Numbered from the stretch's first letter, positions 40,268 to 50,416 are shown. The stretch is DNA of 64,000 nucleotides from Bartonella rochalimae ATCC BAA-1498 (GCF_000706645.1 NZ_KL407337.1:853044-917043), one strand, 5' to 3'. Numbers and translations are program-made. The notes: generated by a model from the letters alone, not told the origin.

Positions 40268-41674
40268 ATGTCTTATGATGTTGTTGTAATTGGAGCTGGT
40301 CCAGGTGGTTATGTGGCATCAATAAAAGCTACTCAATTGGGTCTCAAAACTGCGATTATCGAAAAACGTGCAACATTAGGTGGTACGTGTCTTAATATTG
40401 GCTGTATACCTTCTAAAGCATTGTTACATGCTTCGGAATTATTTGCTGAAGCGCAACATGGTTTTGAAACGCTAGGTATTTCTATTTCTCAGGCTAAGCT
40501 TGATCTTGATAAGATGATGGCGCATAAAAAGGCTGTTGTAACAGCTAATACAAGTGGCATTTCTTTTTTGATGAAAAAAAATAAAATTGATACTTTTCAT
40601 GGCACTGCAAAAATTTTAAGTGCAGGTCAGATTGAAGTTCTTACCAAAGATGGCAATCAACACAAGATTGAAACAAAGAATATTATTATTGCTACAGGTT
40701 CAGATGTATCAGGTATTCCAGGTGTGAATGTGGAAATCGATGAAAAAGTGATTGTGTCTTCGACAGGAGCACTTGCACTTGAAAAAGTTCCTGCACGCAT
40801 GGTAGTTATTGGTGCGGGTGTTATTGGCTCAGAGCTTGGTTCCGTGTGGAGTCGTTTGGGTGCTAAAGTTACTATTGTAGAGTTTCTTGATAAAGTTTTA
40901 GGATCGATGGACGGTGAAGTTTCACGACAATTTCAGAAGTTAATGGAAAAACAAGGGATTGAATATAAGCTTGGTGCGAAGGTAACAGCTGTGACTCAAT
41001 CTAATTCAGTTGCTAAGGTAAATTTTGAAGCTGTTCGAGGTGGTGCTGAAGAGACTTTAGAAGCTGATGTTGTTTTGATTGCTACAGGACGCTCTCCTTA
41101 TACAGAGGGGCTGGGTTTGGCTGAAGCAGGTGTTCAGATGGATGAACGCGGTTTTATTAAGATAGATGCACAGTGGCAAACTAATGTTCCAGGAATTTAT
41201 GCGATTGGTGATGTTGTTAAAGGTCCAATGTTGGCCCATAAAGCTGAAGAAGAAGGTGTTGCCGTGGCTGAAATTTTAGCTGGTCAAAAAGGCCATGTTA
41301 ATTTTGATGTTATTCCCAGTGTTGTTTACACACAACCAGAAATCGCTAGTGTAGGTAAAACAGAAGAAGAGCTTAAAGCAGCAGGTATTAGTTATAACAT
41401 TGGAAAATTTCCTTTTATGGCAAATGGGCGTGCACGTGCAATGCAAAAGAATGATGGATTTGTTAAAATTCTTGCTGATAAAAAGACAGATCAAGTTTTG
41501 GGTGGGCATATTCTTGGATTTGGTGCAGGTGAAATGATCCATGAAATTGCAGTTCTGATGGAATTTGGTGGTTCATCAGAGGATTTAGGGCGTTGTTGTC
41601 ATGCACATCCTACTTTATCGGAAGCTGTGCGAGAAGCAGCTTTAGCGACATTTTCTAAACCTCTTCATACCTAA
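40268..41674 (+). CDS. lpdA: Dihydrolipoamide dehydrogenase (E3)
   Basis: FAD flavoenzyme that reoxidises dihydrolipoamide, producing NADH. 468 residues. The FAD motif VVIGAGPGGYVASI, redox disulfide GGTCLNIGCIPSKALLH, NAD motif VVIGAGVIGSELGSVW and C-terminal HAHPTLSEAVREAAL with the His-Glu dyad are present. GGGGAG precedes the ATG. It ends the TCA operon; its position suggests dedication to the 2-oxoglutarate complex, and a terminator hairpin follows. Confidence 0.97.
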   Translation: MSYDVVVIGAGPGGYVASIKATQLGLKTAIIEKRATLGGTCLNIGCIPSKALLHASELFAEAQHGFETLGISISQAKLDLDKMMAHKKAVVTANTSGISFLMKKNKIDTFHGTAKILSAGQIEVLTKDGNQHKIETKNIIIATGSDVSGIPGVNVEIDEKVIVSSTGALALEKVPARMVVIGAGVIGSELGSVWSRLGAKVTIVEFLDKVLGSMDGEVSRQFQKLMEKQGIEYKLGAKVTAVTQSNSVAKVNFEAVRGGAEETLEADVVLIATGRSPYTEGLGLAEAGVQMDERGFIKIDAQWQTNVPGIYAIGDVVKGPMLAHKAEEEGVAVAEILAGQKGHVNFDVIPSVVYTQPEIASVGKTEEELKAAGISYNIGKFPFMANGRARAMQKNDGFVKILADKKTDQVLGGHILGFGAGEMIHEIAVLMEFGGSSEDLGRCCHAHPTLSEAVREAALATFSKPLHT

Positions 41675-41756
41675 AGTTACTTTCTAACAAGATTCCATAG
41701 TTCTTTTTGAAAGCAGAATGGGAGAGTTTTTTCCCTTAATATCTTTATGTTTTGAT

Positions 41757-41782
41757 AAAACCGCTTTTTTAAAGGCGGTTTT
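41757..41782. terminator. Bidirectional terminator between lpdA and the carboxyspermidine dehydrogenase gene
   Basis: AAAACCGC and GCGGTTTT flank a T/A-rich loop, giving A- and T-tracts on both sides. The hairpin sits between two convergent genes and could end transcription from either strand. Confidence 0.75.
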
Positions 41783-41807
41783 ATTGTATTTTCATTCCGT
41801 AAATAAA

Positions 41808-43046
41808 TTAAAATTGTAATTTCTTATCGTCTTGTTGTTCTCTTACATAAGTTGGCAGTCCCATATGATCAAGATATTTTAGAAAAGGATGTGGCGGTAG
41901 TTCTTCTATATTCACCATAGTTTTAACATCCCATTCACCGGTAGCGATAAGCATAGCTGTTGCTGCTGCAGGAACTCCAGCTGTATAAGAAATTCCTTGT
42001 GCACCAGTTTCATTAAAAGCTTGTTTGTGATCAGCTATATTATAGATGAATACTTCTCTTGGATTTCCATTTTTTGTGCCTTTAACAAGGTCTCCAATAC
42101 AAGTTTTTCCTGTATAATTTGGTGCTAAAGAGGCAGGATCAGGTAAAACAGCTTTCACAACTTTTAAAGGAACAACCTCTTGACCTTCTGCTGTTTTGAT
42201 AGGTTGTTCGGATAAGAGTCCAAGATTTTTAAGAACGGTAAAGACAGTAATATAACGTTCGCTGAAACCCATCCAAAAACGAATATTGGGAACATCAAGA
42301 TTTTTAGATAATGAATGGATTTCGTCGTGTCCTGTCATATAAGCCGTTTGTTTTCCAACAACGGGTAAATCCCATTCATGACGGATTTCAAACATTTGAT
42401 TAGAAGTCCATTTTTTATTTTGCCATGACCATACTTGTCCTGTAAATTCCCGAAAGTTAATTTCTGGGTCAAAATTTGTAGCAAACCAACGTCCATGGTT
42501 TCCGGCATTGATATCAATAATATCAATATCGGTAATTGTATCGAAATAGCTATCGCGTGCTAATGCTGCATAAGCATTTACAACACCAGGATCAAAACCT
42601 GCGCCTAAAATAGCAGTGATACCTGCTTTTTCGCATTCTTGACGTCTGGGCCATTCATAATTGCCATACCAAGGGGGTGTTTCACAAATTTTTAAAGGAT
42701 CTTCATGAATCGCTGTATCGATATAAGCGCATTTTGTTTCAATACAAGCTGAAAGAACAGACATATTAAGAAAAGAGGAGCCAACATTGATAACGATTTC
42801 GCATTTTGTCTTTTGAATAAGTTTGATAGTTTCTTCAACATCCATTGCGTTGAGTGTATGACTTTTGATAATGTCTTCTACTTTTGTGGCTTTTTTTTCT
42901 TGAATGGAAGCAATGATTGCGTCACATTTTTTTTGTGTTCGTGAAGCGATATGAATTTCACCGAGAAGATCATTGTTTTGGGCACATTTATGAGCAACAA
43001 CTTGTGCAACACCGCCAGCACCAATAATAAGAACGTTTTTTTTCAT
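41808..43046 (-). CDS. Carboxynorspermidine/carboxyspermidine dehydrogenase (saccharopine dehydrogenase family)
   Basis: Condenses a diamine with aspartate semialdehyde to form carboxy(nor)spermidine. 412 residues. The N-terminal NAD(P)-binding motif is VLIIGAGGVAQVVAHKCA. The family blocks INVGSSFLNMSVLSACIE, YIDTAIHEDP, YEWPRRQECEKAGITAILGAGFDPG and the C-terminal QGISYTAGVPAAATAMLIATGEWDV separate it from lysine-pathway saccharopine reductase. It is followed 56 bases later on the same strand by the matching decarboxylase gene, so the pair makes spermidine independently of S-adenosylmethionine decarboxylase. Confidence 0.9.
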   Translation of the reverse strand: MKKNVLIIGAGGVAQVVAHKCAQNNDLLGEIHIASRTQKKCDAIIASIQEKKATKVEDIIKSHTLNAMDVEETIKLIQKTKCEIVINVGSSFLNMSVLSACIETKCAYIDTAIHEDPLKICETPPWYGNYEWPRRQECEKAGITAILGAGFDPGVVNAYAALARDSYFDTITDIDIIDINAGNHGRWFATNFDPEINFREFTGQVWSWQNKKWTSNQMFEIRHEWDLPVVGKQTAYMTGHDEIHSLSKNLDVPNIRFWMGFSERYITVFTVLKNLGLLSEQPIKTAEGQEVVPLKVVKAVLPDPASLAPNYTGKTCIGDLVKGTKNGNPREVFIYNIADHKQAFNETGAQGISYTAGVPAAATAMLIATGEWDVKTMVNIEELPPHPFLKYLDHMGLPTYVREQQDDKKLQF

Positions 43047-43102
43047 TGTGGGTTCATCTCCTTTTAATACTGCCGCATGATGATTTTTATTTGTTGTGTT
43101 TG

Positions 43103-44200
43103 TTATGAAAGGCTATTTTTATAATCATTATAGCTAAATTGACGTTGAAGTGTTAAGGTCCCATTACATTCTTTAATGACAATAGCCGGCATTGCAACGC
43201 CATTAAACCAATTTTTTTTAACCATTGTGTATCCTGCAGCGTCTTGAAAGGATAATTTGTCACCTATCTTCAGGGGTTCAGGAAATTGAAATGTTCCAAA
43301 AATATCTCCAGCAAGACAAGATTTGCCGCAAACCATAATCTCATAAGGACCATGATTTGGTTCTAATTTGGCATTTTCACGGTAGATTAAAAGATCAAGC
43401 ATATGCGCTTCAATTGAACTGTCAACAATGGCAAGATTTTTTTTATTATATAATGTGTCAAGAACGCTAACTTCTAAGGTAGTACTTTTGGTAATGGCGG
43501 CTTCTCCTGGTTCCAGAAAAACAGTTACACCATAGGTTTGAGAAAAATGTTTTAAGCGTTTTGCTAAATCTTCTAAAGGATAATTTTCAGCGGTAAAGTG
43601 AATTCCTCCACCGAGACTGATCCAATCAATTGCAACAAAGAGTTCTTTAAATTTTTCTTCAATGTGGTTAAGCATTTGATTAAAAAGATTAAAATCACTA
43701 TTTTCGCAATTGTTATGGATCATTAAACCGTTAATGAGAGGTAAGACTTCTTTAATAGCATCCTGATTCGTTTCTCCTAAACGGCTAAAAGGACGGGAGG
43801 GATTTGCAAGATCAAAATTTGATGCACTGATGCCTGGGTTTAATCTTAAGCCTCGTTGAATTGTTTTTGTTGTGTTAGCAAAGCGTTTCAATTGTTGAAT
43901 TGAGTTAAAAATGATTTTATCTGCATAACCACAGGCTTCGTCAATTTCATCATCGGCCCATGCAACTGAATAAGCATGGGTTTCTTTTCCAAATTTTTCT
44001 TTTCCTAAGCGGAGTTCATAAAGGGATGATGATGTGGTGCCATCCATATACTGGGACATAACATCAAAGAGACTCCATGTCGCAAAACATTTTAAAGCAA
44101 GTAAAACTTTTACTCTTGATATTGCTCGTAAGTGAGCAATAGTCTTCATATTTTTTATGAGTTTAGATTTATCGATAAGATAATAAGGAGTCCCAATCAT
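43103..44200 (-). CDS. nspC: Carboxynorspermidine/carboxyspermidine decarboxylase
   Basis: PLP-dependent decarboxylase of the alanine-racemase-fold group that releases spermidine or norspermidine. 365 residues. The PLP lysine lies in KVLLALKCFATWSLF (about residue 33). RLNPGISASNFDLANPSRPFSRLG, SLGGGIHFT and LEPGEAA form the cofactor and substrate pockets; CGKSCLAGDIFG supplies the catalytic Cys of the partner subunit. On the minus strand it is the upstream gene of the pair and is divergent from the BA14K gene. The start is at 44200. Confidence 0.92.
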   Translation of the reverse strand: MIGTPYYLIDKSKLIKNMKTIAHLRAISRVKVLLALKCFATWSLFDVMSQYMDGTTSSSLYELRLGKEKFGKETHAYSVAWADDEIDEACGYADKIIFNSIQQLKRFANTTKTIQRGLRLNPGISASNFDLANPSRPFSRLGETNQDAIKEVLPLINGLMIHNNCENSDFNLFNQMLNHIEEKFKELFVAIDWISLGGGIHFTAENYPLEDLAKRLKHFSQTYGVTVFLEPGEAAITKSTTLEVSVLDTLYNKKNLAIVDSSIEAHMLDLLIYRENAKLEPNHGPYEIMVCGKSCLAGDIFGTFQFPEPLKIGDKLSFQDAAGYTMVKKNWFNGVAMPAIVIKECNGTLTLQRQFSYNDYKNSLS

Positions 44201-44362
44201 TGGCTATTCGTTCTCGTTTGAAGGATCTTATTGTTCATATTAGCGTTTAGTACATATAGCAACAGAATGTCTCAAGGAAAAAATAGCAGTGAGAAAATCT
44301 ATTTTCATTTGGTGGCAGTAAGAAGACTTTCTGTAATTTGGTTTTTATTCAATTGTTTTGAG

Positions 44363-44860
44363 ATGTATGTTATGTTCATTATTAAAAACTTATATTCCAT
44401 TTTGTCTATTGTAACGATTGCCAGTATTTTTATTATAACAACCAATATTTCTAATATGGTGCATAAGAGTGGTGTTAAGGCAAAAGCAGTTGATCAGCTT
44501 TCTGTTCGAAATGATTCAGCTTTTTTGAAAGTTACTGGGCGTAAGGAACTGAATGGTTTTAAAGGTTATCGTCATTATCGGCATGGTTATCGTAAATATA
44601 ATGACGGTTGGTGGTATCCTGAAAAAGCATTTGTTGCGTATACATCTTCAGATGTGAAAAATATGCCTCGAAAGATTATACCAGCCCAAAACGACAAATC
44701 GACGACTTCTTTTGTTCTAGAGGAAAAGAAGCTATGGAATATGAAGCAACATATTGCGTATTGTAAAGCTCATTATCGTTCTTATACTCAAAGTGATAAT
44801 AGTTATCAACCTTTCCATGGACCTCGTAAGCAATGTTTTTCCAGTTTTTTCAAAGGGTAA
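44363..44860 (+). CDS. BA14K family envelope protein
   Basis: A protein of about 165 residues. The open frame extends upstream to 44231, but the ATG codons at 44363 or 44372 place a signal-anchor-like helix (IIKNLYSILSIVTIASIFIITT) at the N-terminus. The C-terminus HIAYCKAHYRSYTQSDNSYQPFHGPRKQC is the BA14K motif of small immunoreactive proteins in Brucella and relatives. The middle is Tyr/His/Arg-rich (GFKGYRHYRHGYRK). Function is unknown; an envelope location is inferred from the N-terminus. No clear ribosome binding site decides the start. Confidence 0.75.
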   Translation: MYVMFIIKNLYSILSIVTIASIFIITTNISNMVHKSGVKAKAVDQLSVRNDSAFLKVTGRKELNGFKGYRHYRHGYRKYNDGWWYPEKAFVAYTSSDVKNMPRKIIPAQNDKSTTSFVLEEKKLWNMKQHIAYCKAHYRSYTQSDNSYQPFHGPRKQCFSSFFKG

Positions 44861-45049
44861 AGGATATAAGAGGTAAAAAACTTTGAAATATTTTATGTAG
44901 ATTTTGTGTATGAAGTGATCATTTTGTGAGAATTCTTTACATTTTTAAGTTTTATTTAAATCTATTGTTATAAGTGTGAAAGGAAGAATGATTTTACATT
45001 TTTTATTTTGCCAATGATAGAATATTAAAAATAAAATGGAGTTCAGCTA

Positions 45050-47971
45050 ATGACAACACGGGAAGCAATGTTAATATTGCTTGTTTTGCTTCCTTTTAGT
45101 GGTAGTTTTATCATTGGTTTTTTTCGTTCAACTGCTAGAAATAATGAAGCTTGGTTTGCTGGAGCTATTGCACTTTTTAGCCTTCTTTTGACAATTATGC
45201 TGTATCCAGCGGTTTGTAGAAACGGTGTCGTACGTTTAGATCTTTCTTGGCTTCCAGAATGGGGGGTTAATCTAACCCTCCGCATAGATGGTTTATCATG
45301 GCTTTTTTGCCTTTTAATTACAGGGATAGGGTTTCTTGTTGTTGTTTATGCACGTTATTATATGAATCCAGCAGATCCAGTTCCACGATTTTTTTCCTTT
45401 TTTCTAGCCTTTATGGGGTCAATGACGGGAATAATTTTATCAGGAAATCTCGTATTTTTGGTGATTTTTTGGGAACTTACTAGTATTTTTTCTTTTTTAT
45501 TGATTGGTTATTGGCACCATAATACCAGTGCGCGTGATGGTGCGCGTATAGCTTTAACAGTTACTGGTTTAGGCGGTTTTGCACTGCTGATCGGAGTTTT
45601 ATTGATTGGCCATATTGTTGGTAGTTTTGATCTGGATAAGGTCCTAGAATCTGGAAATCTCATTCGGTCCAGTTCTCTTTATATTCCGATTCTTATTTGT
45701 ATTTTATTAGGAGCATTAACAAAAAGTGCACAGTTTCCATTTCATTTTTGGTTACCCAACGCAATGGCTGCTCCAACACCTGCATCGTCTTATTTACATT
45801 CGGCAACAATGGTAAAAGCAGGTTTATTTTTGCTTGTTCGACTGTGGCCTGTTTTATCTGGAACAGACGTTTGGTTTTGGCTTATTGGTATTTCAGGATT
45901 AATAACATTACTTCTTGGTGCTTATTTTTCAATGTTTCAGCAAGATTTGAAAGGTCTGCTTGCTTACTCGACGCTTAGCCATCTTGGTTTGATTACTACG
46001 CTTTTGAGTCTTGACAGTTCCCTTGCCTGTGTTGCCGCGATCTTTCATATGGCTAATCATGCTACTTTTAAAGCGTCATTATTTATGGCAGCTGGTATCA
46101 TTGATCATGAGACAGGTACGCGTGATATGCGTAAATTGACAGGCCTTTTTCGTTATATGCCTATTACAGGAACTCTTGCCTTAGTTGCGAGTGCTGCAAT
46201 GGCTGGTGTGCCTTTGCTTAATGGTTTTTTATCAAAAGAAATGTTTTTTGCTGAAACAGTTGAAATCCATATGGAATCTTGGTTGAATCGGATTACACCT
46301 TATATAGCAACATTAGCCAGTTTGTTCAGCGTAACCTATTCTATACGCTTTATTTACAGTGTTTTTTTCGGACCTGAACCTGTTCATTTACTCAAAAAAC
46401 CACATGAGCCACCACGTTTTATGCGTTTTCCAATAGAATTATTGGTTTTTATCTGTTTGGCAGTGGGTATTTTTCCTAATTTAACAATCGGATCTATTTT
46501 AGATAATGCCATAGTAGCTGTTTTAGGACCGACAACATTTTCTTATAATTTAGCTGTTTGGCATGGTTTTAATACTCCCTTAATTATGAGTTTTGTTGCT
46601 TTATCAGGGGGTGCATTGCTTTATATTTTAGGGCATCATTATTTTTTATCATGTAATGAGGGAGTGCCTCTTTTTCGTTCTTTAAAAAGATTACGTATTT
46701 TTGAGCGTATTTTTATGATTATTTTTTGGAAATGGCCATGTGTAGCAGAATCTTTTTTATCAACACGTCGTTTACAATTTCAGTTATGTTGGGTCCTTTT
46801 CGTGTGTTTTGCATTTGTTGGTCTTTTACTGTGGTGTGATGGGTTAATTTCAGCAGGTCCATTGCCACTTTTTCCTCTTGATTTTTCTTTTATTGTTATT
46901 TGGTTGATTGGCGGATTTTGTGCATTTTTAGTTGCTTGGCAGGCCAAGTTTCATCGTTTTGTATCATTAATGCTGTTGGGAGGCGCTGGTTTAATGACTT
47001 GTGCGACCTTTTTGTGGCTTTCTGCTCCTGATTTAGCGGTAACACAATTGGTTGTTGAAGTGGTGACGACAGTATTGTTACTTCTTGGTTTACGTTGGTT
47101 ACCTAAGCGTTTGCATTCTTCTTCCTCTGTATCTGTTGGATCTTTAGTGTATTTACGTCGTGTTCGTGATTTTATCATAGCATTTGTCAGTGGTGCAGGT
47201 GTAGCGTGGCTATCATTTGCGGTAATGACGCGTCCACAAAGAATGACAATTTCTGACTTTTTTCTTACACGGGCTTATTTTGATACTGGTGGGCGCAATG
47301 TTGTGAATGTTTTGTTAGTTGATTTCCGTGGTTTTGATACAATGGGAGAAATAGTGGTTTTAGGTGTTGTTGCACTGACTGTTTTTGCTCTTTTACGGCG
47401 TTTTCGTCCTGCACCTGAAAGCATAGCTCCTTTTCAACATCATATGCAGACGGTTTTTGATAAAGAACGGATTAATTATCAAGAGAGGGATACTTTATTA
47501 GATTATTTATTTATTCCTTCTGTTATTATGCATTGGCTTTTTCCTCTTATTATTACTTTTGCAATTTATCTATTTATACGTGGCCATAATCTTCCAGGAG
47601 GTGGATTTGCTGGAGGTATTACTTTGGCAATAGGATTTATTTTACAATATCTTGCTACTAATATTCGTTGGGTGGAAAGTCATTTAAGGGTTTTGCCTTT
47701 GCGTTGGATGGGTTTCGGTTTGTTATTATCGGTAGCAACAGGGGGGGTAGGTTCTTGGTTTTTTAAATATCCTTTTTTAACATCTTTTTTTCAATATATG
47801 AATCTTCCTTGGGTTGGAAAAATTCCTATTGCATCTGCTTTTTTATTTGATTTAGGGGTGTTTTCTCTCGTGATGGGCGCAACTATCCTTATTTTAATTG
47901 CAATTGCACATCAATCCATTCGCGTTTATCGAATTAGTAAAAAACCTAATTTGAAAAAAGGAGAAAGTTAG
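45050..47971 (+). CDS. mrpA: Mrp/Pha-type cation:proton antiporter, fused subunits A and B
   Basis: Large membrane subunit of a multisubunit Na+(K+)/H+ antiporter. 973 residues with many membrane helices. The NuoL-like antiporter core shows PHFWLPNAMAAPTPASSYLHSATMVKAGLFLL and HMANHATFKASLFM. The C-terminal MrpB domain carries the RGHNLPGGGFAGG motif, so A and B are fused as in rhizobial pha systems. First gene of a six-gene operon (A/B-C-D-E-F-G) with overlapping stops and starts. Likely role: pH and cation homeostasis. Confidence 0.94.
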   Translation: MTTREAMLILLVLLPFSGSFIIGFFRSTARNNEAWFAGAIALFSLLLTIMLYPAVCRNGVVRLDLSWLPEWGVNLTLRIDGLSWLFCLLITGIGFLVVVYARYYMNPADPVPRFFSFFLAFMGSMTGIILSGNLVFLVIFWELTSIFSFLLIGYWHHNTSARDGARIALTVTGLGGFALLIGVLLIGHIVGSFDLDKVLESGNLIRSSSLYIPILICILLGALTKSAQFPFHFWLPNAMAAPTPASSYLHSATMVKAGLFLLVRLWPVLSGTDVWFWLIGISGLITLLLGAYFSMFQQDLKGLLAYSTLSHLGLITTLLSLDSSLACVAAIFHMANHATFKASLFMAAGIIDHETGTRDMRKLTGLFRYMPITGTLALVASAAMAGVPLLNGFLSKEMFFAETVEIHMESWLNRITPYIATLASLFSVTYSIRFIYSVFFGPEPVHLLKKPHEPPRFMRFPIELLVFICLAVGIFPNLTIGSILDNAIVAVLGPTTFSYNLAVWHGFNTPLIMSFVALSGGALLYILGHHYFLSCNEGVPLFRSLKRLRIFERIFMIIFWKWPCVAESFLSTRRLQFQLCWVLFVCFAFVGLLLWCDGLISAGPLPLFPLDFSFIVIWLIGGFCAFLVAWQAKFHRFVSLMLLGGAGLMTCATFLWLSAPDLAVTQLVVEVVTTVLLLLGLRWLPKRLHSSSSVSVGSLVYLRRVRDFIIAFVSGAGVAWLSFAVMTRPQRMTISDFFLTRAYFDTGGRNVVNVLLVDFRGFDTMGEIVVLGVVALTVFALLRRFRPAPESIAPFQHHMQTVFDKERINYQERDTLLDYLFIPSVIMHWLFPLIITFAIYLFIRGHNLPGGGFAGGITLAIGFILQYLATNIRWVESHLRVLPLRWMGFGLLLSVATGGVGSWFFKYPFLTSFFQYMNLPWVGKIPIASAFLFDLGVFSLVMGATILILIAIAHQSIRVYRISKKPNLKKGES

Positions 47972-48312
47972 TGGAAGTTGTTCTTTCTTTAGGTATTGGT
48001 GTTCTCGTTGGATCCGGTATTTGGCTGCTTTTACGTCCACGAACTTTTCAGGTTATTCTTGGTTTGTCGTTAATTTCTTATGGCATAAATCTTTTTATTT
48101 TTTCAATGAGCAGGCCTCGTAGCAATGCAGCCCCTATTGTTGATCCATCTCGTGCGATCAATCCAGAAAACTATGCTGACCCTCTTCCGCAATCTTTGGT
48201 TTTGACAGCGATTGTAATTGGTTTTGCAACGACAGCTTTATTTCTGGTTATTCTCTTGGTGTCACGTGGCTTAACAGGTTCGGATCATGTTGATGGACAT
48301 GAGGCAAAGTGA
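47971..48312 (+). CDS. mrpC: Mrp/Pha antiporter subunit C (NuoK-like)
   Basis: A 113-residue protein with three membrane helices, homologous to NuoK/MrpC (LSLISYGINLFIFSMSR, DPLPQSLVLTAIVIGFATTALFLVI). It starts with GTG sharing a base with the TAG of the A/B subunit gene, and its TGA shares one base with the ATG of subunit D. Partner in the antiporter complex. Confidence 0.93.
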   Translation: MEVVLSLGIGVLVGSGIWLLLRPRTFQVILGLSLISYGINLFIFSMSRPRSNAAPIVDPSRAINPENYADPLPQSLVLTAIVIGFATTALFLVILLVSRGLTGSDHVDGHEAK

Positions 48313-49931
48313 TGGAAATTTGGTTACAGCATCTACTTATTTTGCCTATTCTTTTGCCATTAAGTACTGGAGCACTTCTTCTTTTCTATGATGAACGTAA
48401 TTCACAGCTTAAGTCACTTATTAGTCTCTCTTCTGCGGGTTTATTGATTGTTATTTCTATTTTATTGTGTCTACGTACTCTTGAAATAGCGCCGGCTTCA
48501 GATGTTTATCAACTTGGTAATTGGCCCTCTCCTTTCGCTATCATTTTGGTTCTTGATCGCTTAAGTGCTTTGATGCTTTTACTTTCAAGTGTATTGACTG
48601 CTGCTACGTTTATTTTCTCACAAGCTTATTGGTATAAGGTAGGTCCCCATTTTCAGTCATTGATGCAATTTTTGATAGTAGGCATTAATGGTGCTTTTTT
48701 GACAGGTGACTTATTCAATTTATTTGTATTTTTTGAAGTTATGTTAACTGCTTCTTATGGGCTTGCTTTACATGGATCAGGTCAATCACGCGTTCGTGCT
48801 GGTATGCATTATATAGTGATTAATCTTTTTGCTTCATTTTTGTTTTTAACTGGTACGGCTCTAATTTATGGAATAGTGGGCACGCTTAATATGGCTGATT
48901 TGGCGGTTAAAATAAGATATATCGCTTCTACGGATATTGTTTTATTTGAAATAGGTGTAGCCCTTTTAAGTGTTGCTTTATTGCTTAAAGTTGGTCTGTG
49001 GCCACTTAATTTTTGGTTGGTACCAACTTATTGTGCAGCAGCGGCTCCCGTGAGTGCTTCTTTTGCGATTTTGAGCAAGGTGGGTATTTATGTTATTTTA
49101 CGTTTAACATTGTTATGGTTTGGTCCTGAAAGTGGATATTTTACCCATTTTGGTTCTACGATTTTATTTTATGGTGGGCTTGCGACTTTAACTTTTGGTT
49201 TTATTGGAGTGTTGGCTAGTCAAGTTTTGGGTCGTTTAGCGGCTTATAGTGTTCTTGTATCTTCTGGAACAGTGTTAACAGCAATTGGGACTGGAAATAT
49301 ACTGTTAACAGCGGGTGCGCTTTTTTATATTGTTTCTTCAACTTTAGCCTTGGGAGCTTTTTTTCTTTTGGTAGAATTAGTTGAGCGTGATCAGGACGTC
49401 ACCACTGATGTTTTAGATGTTACAACGGAAGTGTATAATGATGAAGAAGAGGAAGAAGAAGATGAAGTAGGTACTTATTTACCGGTAACTTTGGCAATTC
49501 TTGGTGCTTGTTTTGCTATTTGTGCTATTTTAATTATTGGATTACCTCCTTTATCTGGTTTTATTGCAAAATTTATGATGATTATGGCAATTTTAAATCC
49601 CAAAGAAGGGAATTCTGCCGCATATATGCCAGTTTTACAGGATTGGCTTTTTGTAATTTTTATTATTATTTCCGGTTTTGCAACTTTAATTTCAATGACA
49701 AGAGCCGGTATTCGAATTTTTTGGGTTTCTCTTGAAGGTAAAATTCCACGTGCGCAAGTAATCGAATTTACACCTATTGCTGCTCTTTTAGTTTTGTGTT
49801 TTGTTGCAACAATGATGGCTGGACCTGTTAGCCATTATATGTATGAAACTGCTAAAGTTTTACACTCTCCTAAAAATTATATCAGTAGTATTTTAACTGA
49901 TTTTTCTCTAAAAAAGATGGAGAAAAATTGA
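48312..49931 (+). CDS. mrpD: Mrp/Pha antiporter subunit D (NuoN/NuoM-like)
   Basis: Antiporter-core subunit of about 539 residues. LKVGLWPLNFWLVPTYCAAAAPVSASFAILSKVGIYVILR is the proton-translocation block. A very acidic cytoplasmic loop (DEEEEEEDE, around 49439-49470) precedes the C-terminal helices. I prefer the ATG at 48312 over the in-frame GTG at 48309. The TGA overlaps the subunit E start by one base. Confidence 0.93.
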   Translation: MEIWLQHLLILPILLPLSTGALLLFYDERNSQLKSLISLSSAGLLIVISILLCLRTLEIAPASDVYQLGNWPSPFAIILVLDRLSALMLLLSSVLTAATFIFSQAYWYKVGPHFQSLMQFLIVGINGAFLTGDLFNLFVFFEVMLTASYGLALHGSGQSRVRAGMHYIVINLFASFLFLTGTALIYGIVGTLNMADLAVKIRYIASTDIVLFEIGVALLSVALLLKVGLWPLNFWLVPTYCAAAAPVSASFAILSKVGIYVILRLTLLWFGPESGYFTHFGSTILFYGGLATLTFGFIGVLASQVLGRLAAYSVLVSSGTVLTAIGTGNILLTAGALFYIVSSTLALGAFFLLVELVERDQDVTTDVLDVTTEVYNDEEEEEEDEVGTYLPVTLAILGACFAICAILIIGLPPLSGFIAKFMMIMAILNPKEGNSAAYMPVLQDWLFVIFIIISGFATLISMTRAGIRIFWVSLEGKIPRAQVIEFTPIAALLVLCFVATMMAGPVSHYMYETAKVLHSPKNYISSILTDFSLKKMEKN

Positions 49932-50416
49932 TGAATCGCTTCTTTGCATATCCTTTTTTTAGTTGTGCGATTGTTTTAATGTGGGTGATTTTAAACGGTT
50001 TTAATTTAGGCCAATTTCTTTTAGGTATTGTTATTGCTTTGTTCAGTAGTTTAATGATGCAGCTTATTGAGATGAAAACAGCCACCATTAAGAGTTGGAA
50101 AGCGGTTTTTCTATTATTATTCCGGGTATTTATAGATTCTATCTCTTCAAATATTTCAGTAGCTTGGTTTATTTTAACAAAAAGGCGTAAAAAACAAAAA
50201 TCTGGTTTTGTTGTTATTTTTCTAGCGCTTGAAAGTCAAGTTGCCTTAGCTATTTTAGCATGTATCTTGGCAGTTACTCCAGGTACTGTTTGGGTTGCTT
50301 ATAATAGCAAAAATAATCAACTTTTAATTCATGTCTTAAATTTAATAGATGGAAATGATTATGAACAGTTGATCAAGCAGCGATATGAACAATTGCTTTT
50401 GGAGATTTTTTCATGA
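49931..50416 (+). CDS. mrpE: Mrp/Pha antiporter subunit E
   Basis: About 161 residues, membrane-anchored, matching the MrpE family. The N-terminal helices FFSCAIVLMWVILNGFNLGQFLLGI are followed by the conserved SNISVAWFILTKRRKKQKSGFVVI and TPGTVWVAY-type segments. The ATG at 49931 shares a base with the subunit D stop; the TGA overlaps the subunit F start by four bases. Confidence 0.9.
   Translation: MNRFFAYPFFSCAIVLMWVILNGFNLGQFLLGIVIALFSSLMMQLIEMKTATIKSWKAVFLLLFRVFIDSISSNISVAWFILTKRRKKQKSGFVVIFLALESQVALAILACILAVTPGTVWVAYNSKNNQLLIHVLNLIDGNDYEQLIKQRYEQLLLEIFS

Noticed and set aside
49439..49470. Acidic DEEEEEEDE run in MrpD as an unusual insertion
   Set aside because: As I recall, rhizobial PhaD/MrpD proteins also carry an acidic loop here, so it is probably ordinary.
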